Both the position numbers and the translations under genes were made by a program. A stretch of 60,925 nt of DNA from Rickettsiales bacterium (GTDB taxonomy: Bacteria > Pseudomonadota > Alphaproteobacteria > Rickettsiales > UBA3002), in assembly GCA_027489915.1 (NCBI GenBank), contig JAIXZB010000028.1, positions 1-60,925 on the forward strand. Reading direction: 5' to 3'. Below, one piece after another: positions 8,695 to 16,066 of this stretch. How positions within the stretch are numbered: position 1 is the first letter of the stretch; each line of letters begins with the position of its first letter. Below the pieces are notes generated by a model. The model was given only the letters and a program-made list of their open reading frames with translations. It searched no databases and had not been told where the DNA came from.

Positions 8695-9084
8695 CTATGC
8701 CTCCACTATTGCTGGCTCGAGGAAGCGACGCACGGTGACCATGAAATGCTCAATCGAAATGGGTTTAGATAAATACGCTTCGCAGCCTGCACGAAGGATG
8801 CGATCTTCGTCATCTTTCATGGCGAAAGCGGTTACGGCAATAATGGGGATGTGGCGCATGGAGTTGTCGGACTTTATTTTACGGGTTATGTCTAGCCCAG
8901 AGACTTCGGGCAGTTGGATATCCATGATAATAAGGTCAGGAAGTAAATTTCTGGTTAATCCGATGGCCTCAAGTCCCTCTTTTGTTTCGACAGTGTCGTA
9001 CCCATTCGCGTTCAGAAGGTCGCGAAAGAGCTTCAGATTGAGGTCGTTATCTTCAACGATAAGAATGCGTTTGCGCGGTGCCAT
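8695..9084 (-). CDS. divK: Single-domain response regulator DivK
   Basis: The 129-residue stand-alone receiver has the acidic pocket in ILIVEDNDLN, phospho-acceptor Asp55 in LIIMDIQLPEVSG, the conserved Thr in IIAVTAFAM and Lys in AYLSKPIS. It is the essential cell-fate regulator of alphaproteobacteria, acting through CckA/ChpT on CtrA. It heads a two-gene operon with pleD, exactly as in Caulobacter. The upstream 94 bp contain a possible promoter (TTGCTT, 16-bp spacer, TATGGT), which is a weak guess. Confidence 0.93.
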   Translation of the reverse strand: MAPRKRILIVEDNDLNLKLFRDLLNANGYDTVETKEGLEAIGLTRNLLPDLIIMDIQLPEVSGLDITRKIKSDNSMRHIPIIAVTAFAMKDDEDRILRAGCEAYLSKPISIEHFMVTVRRFLEPAIVEA

Positions 9085-9178
9085 CAGCTTTCGTGACCTG
9101 AAGTGATTTGAACTATCACCATATCAAAAAAACACGTTAAAGCAATGCTTTATTGGTTATCCACAGATGGGGATAAGA

Positions 9179-10291
9179 CTAGGCCCAGTCGTTTTTCTTA
9201 TGGCCATAGAAACTGGCCATAGAATTATAGTCGTTGCTGGGCGATGTGCCATAGATACTGGATGCAGTTTGCTGGGTATCGCTTGGAGCATGACCCCAGA
9301 AGTTATTGCTGGTTTCTTGCGCTGGTGGAGTGTAGCTCGCAAAAATATTTCCGTTATTTTGCTCTTGGATGGGGTTGCCCCATATGTTGCCATTATTTTG
9401 TTCTGGAGCTGTATAGCTCGCATAAATAGAGCTGGCACTTGAGGGTTGATTCCAACCATTTGTAGCGGCAGGCTCTGTGCCATAGAAACTTGCCATAGAA
9501 CCGCCATTCCATGAGGAACTCTCTGAATTCCAACCCGTGCTTGCGTAAAAACTGTTTACATCATTCCCACTTGGGGAAGCATTACCAAAAGCATCGGTTG
9601 CTGTACGGTTACCTGCGAAATCGAGATTGTAACGCTGCGCTCCATCCCAGACGTAATCCTGCACACCTTCGGTTTGAATGACGTTACCGAACTGATCGCG
9701 ACGCTCGCTAGTCGATGAACCTACACCGCCGGTCCATGCATTTGTGTTGTGGCCAGCGAATAAACCACCATTGGTTTGAGTAAAACCAGTACCATCTGCG
9801 GCATAGCCACTTGGGTTGTAACTATTCATCTGGTTAAGGTTCGCAAACTGATCCATCACGCTGCCAGCAAGTCCAAGCCCCATTTCGACAAAACTTTTTC
9901 CATCAGGACCGTAATCAACTTTACCGTATAAATCCTCGGAAAGGCTAGTTACGCCCGTTCTTTCATCAACTTGAATATGCTGCGCTACGGCACTTGTTAG
10001 TGCATCATTCTGAGTAATTCTTGTGCCATGCGCTTCTTCGATATTTCGGAGCGTATCGCTTGCGCCAAATGCATCGGTTTGTTGGGATTGGTGCCCCGTT
10101 AAGTGACCACCAGAACTTGTGTAGGGATCATAATTTGTATTATTTTTTGCTACCAGTTGTGAATACACTTCACGGCCAGCAGTAAGCTTATTATAATTCT
10201 TACTGGCCTCTCTCAGCCATACGTTAGAGCGCTTCGAACCTTCTTCGTCCGATGACATGCCTGACATGATATTCCACGTACCGCGCGACAT
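9179..10291 (-). CDS. Uncharacterised Asn/Ser/Gly-rich repeat protein (370 residues)
   Basis: I do not recognise this protein. It has no signal peptide, no membrane helix and no cysteine that I can see. Residues 1-150 are polar and probably helical (KRSNVWLREASKNYNKLTAGREVYSQL). The middle is Gly/Asn/Thr-rich. From about residue 255 the tail has imperfect repeats built from S-x-A-S-F-Y-G and S-I-Y-A-S-Y-T, with EQNNGNIWG/EQNNGNIFA occurring twice, plus regularly spaced Trp, Tyr and Phe. SMASFYG occurs at about residue 266 and again at the very end before HKKNDWA. Such aromatic-spaced, Asn/Gln-rich tails occur in surface, phase-separating and secreted proteins. Start ATG at 10291 has a good AAAGGG ribosome-binding site. 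A CtrA-like box lies 75-89 bp upstream. It stands alone between divK and acs. Confidence 0.8.
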   Translation of the reverse strand: MSRGTWNIMSGMSSDEEGSKRSNVWLREASKNYNKLTAGREVYSQLVAKNNTNYDPYTSSGGHLTGHQSQQTDAFGASDTLRNIEEAHGTRITQNDALTSAVAQHIQVDERTGVTSLSEDLYGKVDYGPDGKSFVEMGLGLAGSVMDQFANLNQMNSYNPSGYAADGTGFTQTNGGLFAGHNTNAWTGGVGSSTSERRDQFGNVIQTEGVQDYVWDGAQRYNLDFAGNRTATDAFGNASPSGNDVNSFYASTGWNSESSSWNGGSMASFYGTEPAATNGWNQPSSASSIYASYTAPEQNNGNIWGNPIQEQNNGNIFASYTPPAQETSNNFWGHAPSDTQQTASSIYGTSPSNDYNSMASFYGHKKNDWA

Positions 10292-10365
10292 TTATGCCCT
10301 TTATGCGTTATGATTCCCTAACATTAGTGTGCCAGAGTTATATTACGATTGTATGACGGAAGTGG

Positions 10366-10380
10366 TTAATAACTGGTTAA
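10366..10380 (-). promoter_or_regulatory. CtrA-like box TTAA-N7-TTAA upstream of the 370-residue protein gene
   Basis: Read on the minus strand this is TTAA-CCAGTTA-TTAACC, a perfect match to the CtrA consensus TTAA-N7-TTAA including the trailing C. Eighteen bases after TTAACC comes TAATAT, which can serve as a -10 element, so the second half-site would sit at -35 as in CtrA-activated promoters. Existence of the motif is read directly; function is inferred. About one such 8-base match is expected by chance in 61 kb. Confidence 0.5.
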
Positions 10381-10401
10381 TTTTTAGCCTTTTCAACAGG
10401 T

Positions 10402-12315
10402 TTATGATGATTTTCCAGCAATTAAATCATCCACAATATCGGGATTGAGCAATGTTGAGGTGTCACCCAGATTGCTGATATCGCCCTCGGCGATTTTGCG
10501 GAGGATGCGGCGCATGATTTTACCTGAGCGCGTTTTGGGCAGTGCGGGTGTGAAGTGAATTGTATCTGGCACGGCTAAGCCGCCAATATGCTCGCGTACA
10601 TGCTGTTTCAAGATGGCGGCCTCAAGCACCAGTATATTTTCGTTTAAGGTTACGTAGGCGTATATCCCTTGCCCTTTGATATCATGCGGGAACCCTACTA
10701 CGGCGGCTTCGGCCACATCGGGGTGTGCCACGAGCGCACTTTCGATTTCGGCAGTGCCTAAGCGATGTCCTGAGACGTTGATAACGTCATCGACACGGCC
10801 TGTTATCCAGTAATACCCATCCGCGTCGCGTCTTGCGCCATCGGAGGTAAAATAGGCGCCTTTGACGGTTGAAAAATAGGTTTGGATAAAGCGTGCATGA
10901 TCGCCCCAGATGGTGCGGGCTTGGCCCGGCCATGAATCTGTGATGCAGAGCATCCCCTCGGCTGCGCCTTCTAAGCGATTCGCATTGGCATCGAACAAGG
11001 CAGGTTGCACGCCAAAAAATGGCCAGCTTGCTGCACCCGGCTTGAGAGGAGTTACTGCAGGAATGGGGAGAATCATGTGGCCACCTGTTTCAGTTTGCCA
11101 CCATGTATCGATTATAGGACAGCGCCCATCGCCCACGATGTTGTAATACCACAACCATGCTTCGGGATTGATGGGCTCACCGACTGAGCCTAAGAGCTTA
11201 AGTGAAGTCCGCGAAGTAGCTTTCACAGGCGAATCGCCGAGGCGCATGAGCGAACGCACAGCAGTGGGTGCGGTGTAGAATTTGGTGACACGGTGCGTAT
11301 CTACGACCTGCCAGTAGCGCGAGGCATCAGGATAGGTGGGGATGCCTTCAAACAGCAGCGTAGTTGCGCCGCATAAAAGCGGACCATAGACCATATAACT
11401 ATGGCCTGTTATCCAGCCCACATCGGCGGTGCACCAGTAGATATCATCTTCCTCCAAATTGAAGGCGTAGAAGGTTGTCATCGCGGCATAGACCATATAG
11501 CCTGCGGTGCTGTGCAAGAGGCCCTTAGGTTTGCCCGTGGAGCCTGATGTGTAGAGAATGAAAAGCGGATCTTCGCTTTCCATAATTTCTGCTTCGCACT
11601 TTGTGGATTGATTCACTACTGTATCATGCCACCAGATGTCTGTTTTGGGGTTCCACGCAATCTCTCCGCTCGTGTTTTTTAGTACGATAACATGGCGTAT
11701 ACTCAGGCCTTCTATCGCTTTATCGACACTCGCTTTGAGGGCAATGGTTTTTCCCCCTCTGCGGCCTTCATCAGCGGTGATGACGATCTCGCTTGAGCAA
11801 TCTTCGATACGGCTGCGGATGGAATCGGGGGAAAACCCGCCGAACACCACGGAATGAATCGCGCCGATACGGGCGCAGGCAAGCATGGCGATTGCGGCCT
11901 CTGGCACCTGCGGCATATAGATGGTAACGCGGTCGCCTTTTTTGACATTTAGGGCGCTCAGACCATTTGCAAAGCGGCACACTTCAGCATGTAATTCACG
12001 ATACGTTAGCGTGCGGTTATGCCCTACTGTATCGCCTTCCCATATAATGGCAATTTTATCGCCCCTTGTAACGAGGTGACGATCGAGGCAATTTTCGGTG
12101 ATGTTTAGCTGCGCGCCTTCGAACCAACGAACCCGAACATCGCCTGTGAAGTTTGTATTTTTAACTGTGTGCCAGCGCTTTTTCCATGTGAAGTTTTCGG
12201 CCTGAGTGGCCCAAAATGTTTCAGGGTCACGCACCGACTCCGCATACATCGCGCGATATGAATCGCTTGTGAGATGGGCGTTTGCGAGGTGGGGATGCAA
12301 GGGTTCGGAAGTCAT
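10402..12315 (-). CDS. acs: Acetyl-CoA synthetase (AMP-forming)
   Basis: Converts acetate, ATP and CoA to acetyl-CoA in the cytoplasm. The 637-residue length is typical. Adenylate-forming motifs are visible: the P-loop FILYTSGSTGKPKGLLHSTAGY, the WWQTETGGHM substrate motif, the ITGRVDDVINVSGHRLGTAEIE hinge, and PKTRSGKIMRRILRKIA, which contains the Lys acetylated by protein acetyltransferases in other bacteria. It follows ptsH on the same strand after 55 bp and may be read with the PTS genes or from its own promoter. Confidence 0.97.
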   Translation of the reverse strand: MTSEPLHPHLANAHLTSDSYRAMYAESVRDPETFWATQAENFTWKKRWHTVKNTNFTGDVRVRWFEGAQLNITENCLDRHLVTRGDKIAIIWEGDTVGHNRTLTYRELHAEVCRFANGLSALNVKKGDRVTIYMPQVPEAAIAMLACARIGAIHSVVFGGFSPDSIRSRIEDCSSEIVITADEGRRGGKTIALKASVDKAIEGLSIRHVIVLKNTSGEIAWNPKTDIWWHDTVVNQSTKCEAEIMESEDPLFILYTSGSTGKPKGLLHSTAGYMVYAAMTTFYAFNLEEDDIYWCTADVGWITGHSYMVYGPLLCGATTLLFEGIPTYPDASRYWQVVDTHRVTKFYTAPTAVRSLMRLGDSPVKATSRTSLKLLGSVGEPINPEAWLWYYNIVGDGRCPIIDTWWQTETGGHMILPIPAVTPLKPGAASWPFFGVQPALFDANANRLEGAAEGMLCITDSWPGQARTIWGDHARFIQTYFSTVKGAYFTSDGARRDADGYYWITGRVDDVINVSGHRLGTAEIESALVAHPDVAEAAVVGFPHDIKGQGIYAYVTLNENILVLEAAILKQHVREHIGGLAVPDTIHFTPALPKTRSGKIMRRILRKIAEGDISNLGDTSTLLNPDIVDDLIAGKSS

Positions 12316-12370
12316 AGGCGTTGTCCTATCCTGAGGGATACACAGTACGCTTAATTAGTGGGCAGCGCAA

Positions 12371-12670
12371 TCACTCGCCTTCATCGAATTTATTATTCAC
12401 AAGGGCTGAAATTGCTTCGATGGCTGCTGCTGCATCCTCGCCTTCGGCAGTGACATCGATTTCCACCCCTTTTTCGCCTGCGAGCATGAGCACACCAAGT
12501 ATCGAGGTGGCCATAACTGTTGATGCTTCTATTTTCTCGTGCGGGCGTGGAAGGCGTGTGACGCTTACACGTGAGGTGAATTGCCCTGCGGTTTTGACAA
12601 GTTTTGCAGCCGCGCGGGCATGGAGGCCTTTTTTATTTTGAATCAGCAGACGCGCCGTAGCAATCGACAT
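12371..12670 (-). CDS. ptsH: Phosphocarrier protein HPr (NPr-like)
   Basis: The 99-residue phosphocarrier has the active His in NKKGLHARAAAKLV and the regulatory Ser in MATSILGVLMLAGEKG, the residue targeted by HPr kinase. It comes 3 bp after the EIIA-Man gene, so it is the last gene of the hpf-ptsN-hprK-EIIA-ptsH set. No sugar-permease PTS component is present, which points to a regulatory nitrogen-PTS carrier rather than sugar uptake. Confidence 0.95.
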   Translation of the reverse strand: MSIATARLLIQNKKGLHARAAAKLVKTAGQFTSRVSVTRLPRPHEKIEASTVMATSILGVLMLAGEKGVEIDVTAEGEDAAAAIEAISALVNNKFDEGE

Positions 12671-12673
12671 GCA

Positions 12674-13078
12674 CTAGCCTGCTTTCTTGAGCAGGTTGCT
12701 TGCGACATTGATATATTTGCGGCCTGATTCTTGTGCAGTGAGTACGGCTTGCATAAGCGGCAAACTTGCTCGTACACTGATGAGTTTGATGAGCATGGGC
12801 AGATTGATACCTGCTATCACTTCTACATTCTCAAGCCCCATAACGGAAATGGCGAGGTTTGAAGGAGTACCGCCAAACATATCGGTAAGGATGACCACAC
12901 CTGCGCCTTTTTCAACCAGTTTTACGGCGGCAATAATGTCTTCGCGGCGGGATTCAATCACGTCGTCGGGCTCGATACAGATAGGTAACACATGTTGTTG
13001 TTTGCCGACCACATGCTCGGCTACCGCGATAAAGTCGCGCGCGAGATTGCCGTGTGTGACAAGAACGATTCCAATCAT
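12674..13078 (-). CDS. PTS EIIA component, mannose/fructose family (regulatory)
   Basis: The 134-residue EIIA of the mannose class has the phosphorylated His10 in IVLVTHGNLARDF and the TDMFGGTPSNLA loop typical of the family. It lacks a fused EIIB domain and there are no EIIC/EIID genes nearby. In alphaproteobacteria this protein (often called EIIA-Man or PtsM) accepts phosphate from HPr as part of a regulatory branch next to hprK. It lies between hprK and ptsH. Confidence 0.92.
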   Translation of the reverse strand: MIGIVLVTHGNLARDFIAVAEHVVGKQQHVLPICIEPDDVIESRREDIIAAVKLVEKGAGVVILTDMFGGTPSNLAISVMGLENVEVIAGINLPMLIKLISVRASLPLMQAVLTAQESGRKYINVASNLLKKAG

Positions 13079-13132
13079 GGGTGCTGATTAGCCCAGCTAT
13101 GCGCCTTACGCAAGGGATTTGCTGTAAGATGG

Positions 13133-13639
13133 CTAAACCTTCATACAAAAGCTGAGGGATTGGTGCGAATCTGCCATCCAATCCTCGGGTAGCCAAGTGC
13201 CCGATTGTATTGCAGCAACCAAAAGTTGGATTTTGGCAGGGCTTGAGACATGCAGGGGGTCAAGTGTCACTTCATCGACGGCTATAGCTTCCATTATCCA
13301 TTTGCGCCGCGGTGGCAGGCGTTCACCTAGCCCTGATATACATTGCACGACTAAACGCAACGGCGAGCGGGCGGTGTGAGGGAGTTTTATAAGCCCGATG
13401 CCGCGCAGTTCGATGACGCCAGCGAGTGACGCGGGTGGACTTAGATGTAATCCTTGATTCGCAGGGAATATATCCACCTGATCATCGGCGATTAAAGTTG
13501 CGCCATTGGCAATAAGACGAAGGGCTAAATCGGTTTTACCAACACCTGATTCACCTAAAAGAAGTACCCCCTCGCCCTTGACGCATACTGCTGTTGCGTG
13601 GCGACGCATGACGTAACTATTTTCTGTATCCCCAAGCAC
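13133..13639 (-). CDS. hprK: HPr kinase/phosphorylase, short alphaproteobacterial form
   Basis: Phosphorylates HPr on serine. The protein (158-168 residues) consists only of the C-terminal kinase domain, with Walker A GESGVGKTDLALRL at about residues 29-42, the LIADDQVDIF strand and an ELRGIGLIKLP region. Lack of the N-terminal half known from Firmicutes is normal in this class. The GTG at 13639 overlaps the ptsN stop by one base, suggesting coupling. An ATG at 13609 (MRRHATAV) matches the usual domain boundary better. Neither has a clear ribosome-binding site. Confidence 0.92.
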   Translation of the reverse strand: MLGDTENSYVMRRHATAVCVKGEGVLLLGESGVGKTDLALRLIANGATLIADDQVDIFPANQGLHLSPPASLAGVIELRGIGLIKLPHTARSPLRLVVQCISGLGERLPPRRKWIMEAIAVDEVTLDPLHVSSPAKIQLLVAAIQSGTWLPEDWMADSHQSLSFCMKV

Positions 13640-14088
13640 TAGCTATCTTCGCTGGTGAGGGTGAAATAGATGGTTTCTTTATCGCTTGTGCGCAATTCAT
13701 CTCGGCGTGATGCATCGCGCAGGATGGTAGCGAGCTTGCCGACACCGCGCAAATATTCAGCGTTAGCATTTTCTGGGGCGAGCAGAACCACAAAAATATC
13801 TACAGGCACATTATCAGCAGCGTTGGCATTGACTGGCTCTAACAGCTGAATAAACACACCATGAATGGCTTTCAACCCATCAAGCCGAGCATGCGGAAGT
13901 GCAACGCCATGGCCGATGCTGGTGGAGCCTTTTTGCTCGCGCTCCCACAGCACATCTTTGATTTGCTGTGGGCGCAGCGAGGTGATGTAGGATAAATGCA
14001 CTGCCGCGATTTCGAGCGCATCGTCGAGCGAGGAGGCTTTGCGTGATAGCAACAGTGAATCACGCGTGAGTACATCGGCTACATTCAT
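13639..14088 (-). CDS. ptsN: Nitrogen regulatory PTS EIIA component (EIIA-Ntr)
   Basis: The 149-residue PTS_EIIA type-2 domain carries the phosphorylated His in STSIGHGVALPHARLDGL. EIIA-Ntr is the terminal acceptor of the PtsP-NPr relay and controls potassium transport, sensor kinases and sigma-54-linked functions in other proteobacteria. It lies 9 bp after hpf and near rpoN, which is the classical rpoN-hpf-ptsN order, here with a CpaF-type gene inserted. The upstream enzyme I (ptsP) is not in the window. Confidence 0.95.
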   Translation of the reverse strand: MNVADVLTRDSLLLSRKASSLDDALEIAAVHLSYITSLRPQQIKDVLWEREQKGSTSIGHGVALPHARLDGLKAIHGVFIQLLEPVNANAADNVPVDIFVVLLAPENANAEYLRGVGKLATILRDASRRDELRTSDKETIYFTLTSEDS

Positions 14089-14097
14089 AGGGCTATG

Positions 14098-14694
14098 CTA
14101 TGCAGCCACCGCTTCGGGATCGACCCATGAGATATTGCCATCGACACGGCGATAAATGACATTAATGCGGCCATGCGCGGAGTTCACGAAGAGCAATGCT
14201 GGCAAATCGGTCAAATCCATTTTCATCACGGCCTGACTTACCGTAAGCGTTTCGATTTCAGTGGGTTTTTCAGCGATAACTACTGGTGCGCCTTCGTCTT
14301 CTAACTCGCGGTTATCATCTTCGGGTTTGAGCACGTATTTTTTCGCCCGCACACTTATGCCTGAGTCATCGAGCGTTCTGGCATCCTGCCCCACGTGGTG
14401 ATTGGTGAGGCGGCGTTTGTAGCGGCGGAGCTGCTTTTCCAAACGTTCTGCTGCTTGATCAAATGCAGCATATACATCGGTTGAGGTGCCCTTGCTATTA
14501 ACCATCATGTGCGCATGGGTGCCTGTATTGCCATGGATATCGACACGGAACAGGTGCGATTCTTTAGAAACTACGACCTCTACTTTGGTTACGCGCTCGA
14601 GGTATTTATTCACGCCTTCTTTAAGCCGTGCTTCGGCGTGTGTGCGGAAGGATTCACCGAGATCGACATGCCTGCCAGAGATGTTTAATTGCAT
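14098..14694 (-). CDS. hpf: Ribosome hibernation promoting factor, long form
   Basis: Binds the 30S subunit and promotes inactive 100S dimers in stationary phase. The 198-residue length and two-domain layout mark the long form. The N-terminal S30AE/YfiA domain starts MQLNISGRHVDLGESF, and the C-terminal dimerisation domain is around MDLTDLPALLFVNSAHGRINVIYRRVDGNISWVDP. I chose the ATG at 14694 because AAGGGA lies 5-10 bases in front of it. The in-frame ATG at 14739 has no such site. Confidence 0.95.
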   Translation of the reverse strand: MQLNISGRHVDLGESFRTHAEARLKEGVNKYLERVTKVEVVVSKESHLFRVDIHGNTGTHAHMMVNSKGTSTDVYAAFDQAAERLEKQLRRYKRRLTNHHVGQDARTLDDSGISVRAKKYVLKPEDDNRELEDEGAPVVIAEKPTEIETLTVSQAVMKMDLTDLPALLFVNSAHGRINVIYRRVDGNISWVDPEAVAA

Positions 14695-14816
14695 AAGGTT
14701 CCCTTTATGTTGTGATTTTTTTGTTGGGCGCATACGCAAGAACTGCGCATATGTTCAATATAGTACCATTTTGGAAAAAAATCCACGGCGATTGACAGGA
14801 TTATTTGGAATTAATG

Positions 14817-16001
14817 TTAAGCCCCGGGAATGCGCACACCGAGCGCTTTGCTTAAGGCATCAAGTTGGCCATAATAGGCCACACGTTTGGCGATACGGGG
14901 CATGATGCCCGACCACTTGAATTCACCTTTTATTTTACCATCGGGAGTTTCACCGCGCGATTGGAACGTAAAAATATCCTGCATGGTGATAACTTCGCCT
15001 TCCATGCCAACAATCTCGGAAACGTAGGTAATACGGCGCATACCATCGCGCATGCGGCTAACTTGCACGAAAAAATGCACGGCTGATGCGATTTGTTGGC
15101 GAATGGCGATGGGGGGAAGATTCATGTTGGCCATATTCACCATGTTTTCCATGCGCGCCAATGCATCGCGCGGGTGGTTAGCGTGGACAGTGGTGAACGA
15201 GCCTTCATGGCCGGTGTTCATAGCCTGCATCATATCGAAAGCCTCGGGCCCGCGAACCTCGCCGACCAGAATGCGGTCAGGGCGCATACGTAGTGCGTTG
15301 CGCACCAAATCGCGCATGGTGACTTCTTCATCGCGATCCATGCCGAAGGAGAATGGGCGCGTTTCGAGCCGAACTACATGCGGCTGTTGCAAGCGCAATT
15401 CCGCTGCATCCTCAATGGTGACAATGCGCTCATGCGGATCGATGTGTTGAGAAATAGCGTTAAGGAGTGTGGTTTTACCAGAACCTGTTCCGCCCGAGAT
15501 GATAATATTCATTCGGCAGCGGCCACAAACCTTGAGGAAATCGGCAAGGCTTTGCGACATATTCTGTTGTTCAGCCATCGCTTCGAGCGTGATGGGGCGG
15601 CGGGAGAATTTACGAATGGAGATGTTGGTGCCATCAACTGATAGTGGCGGTGCGATAATATTCACGCGGCTGCCATCCTGCAAACGTGCATCGACGAGAG
15701 GCTTGCGAGGGTTGATAGCGCGCCCCACCTGTGCGGCAATAGCAGCACCAAGCTCAAGCAGCGCGGTGTCGGATGGAAAAGTTACGGGCACATGCTCGAG
15801 CTTGCCATAGCGCTCGACAAACACGCGGTCGGGCCCGTTGATGAGAATATCGGTGACGGAATCTTCGACCATGTAAGGGCGCAGATATTCAAGATAACGC
15901 AGGCCATCGGTAGATACGGGAATAGAATCAGGTGTAGCATCTGCAGGGGGCATACGCTTGGGGTCAAGGCTGCCAAATATGGATGCGAAGTCTTCTACCA
16001 T
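14817..16001 (-). CDS. CpaF/TadA-type secretion ATPase, isolated copy
   Basis: The 394-residue hexameric ATPase of the type II/IV secretion superfamily, CpaF subfamily, has the N-terminal YLRPYMVEDSVTDILINGPDRVFVERYGKLE segment, Walker A SGGTGSGKTTLLNA (about residues 167-180), the Asp box RIVTIEDAAEL, Walker B RILVGEVRGPEAFDM and the His box GSFTTVHANHPRDALAR. It would power a Tad/Flp pilus or a related export machine. None of the other tad genes (flp, cpaBC, tadB/C/G) is nearby. Start ATG at 16001 follows an AGGGA site. It sits between rpoN and hpf, where no gene is usually found. Confidence 0.9.
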   Translation of the reverse strand: MVEDFASIFGSLDPKRMPPADATPDSIPVSTDGLRYLEYLRPYMVEDSVTDILINGPDRVFVERYGKLEHVPVTFPSDTALLELGAAIAAQVGRAINPRKPLVDARLQDGSRVNIIAPPLSVDGTNISIRKFSRRPITLEAMAEQQNMSQSLADFLKVCGRCRMNIIISGGTGSGKTTLLNAISQHIDPHERIVTIEDAAELRLQQPHVVRLETRPFSFGMDRDEEVTMRDLVRNALRMRPDRILVGEVRGPEAFDMMQAMNTGHEGSFTTVHANHPRDALARMENMVNMANMNLPPIAIRQQIASAVHFFVQVSRMRDGMRRITYVSEIVGMEGEVITMQDIFTFQSRGETPDGKIKGEFKWSGIMPRIAKRVAYYGQLDALSKALGVRIPGA

Positions 16002-16066
16002 TTCATATTTCCCTGTTTTTACGTAGCAAGCCACAGACTGCGCTTAAATTCAAGTATTGAGTGGTA

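Noticed and set aside
9135..9155. AAAGC-AAT-GCTTT hairpin as a terminator upstream of divK
   Set aside because: The stem is only 5 bp, A+T-rich, and lies where the divK promoter is expected; no U-run follows in a useful direction.
13133..13639. hprK as a truncated gene
   Set aside because: Alphaproteobacterial HPr kinases lack the N-terminal half; the kinase domain and P-loop are complete.
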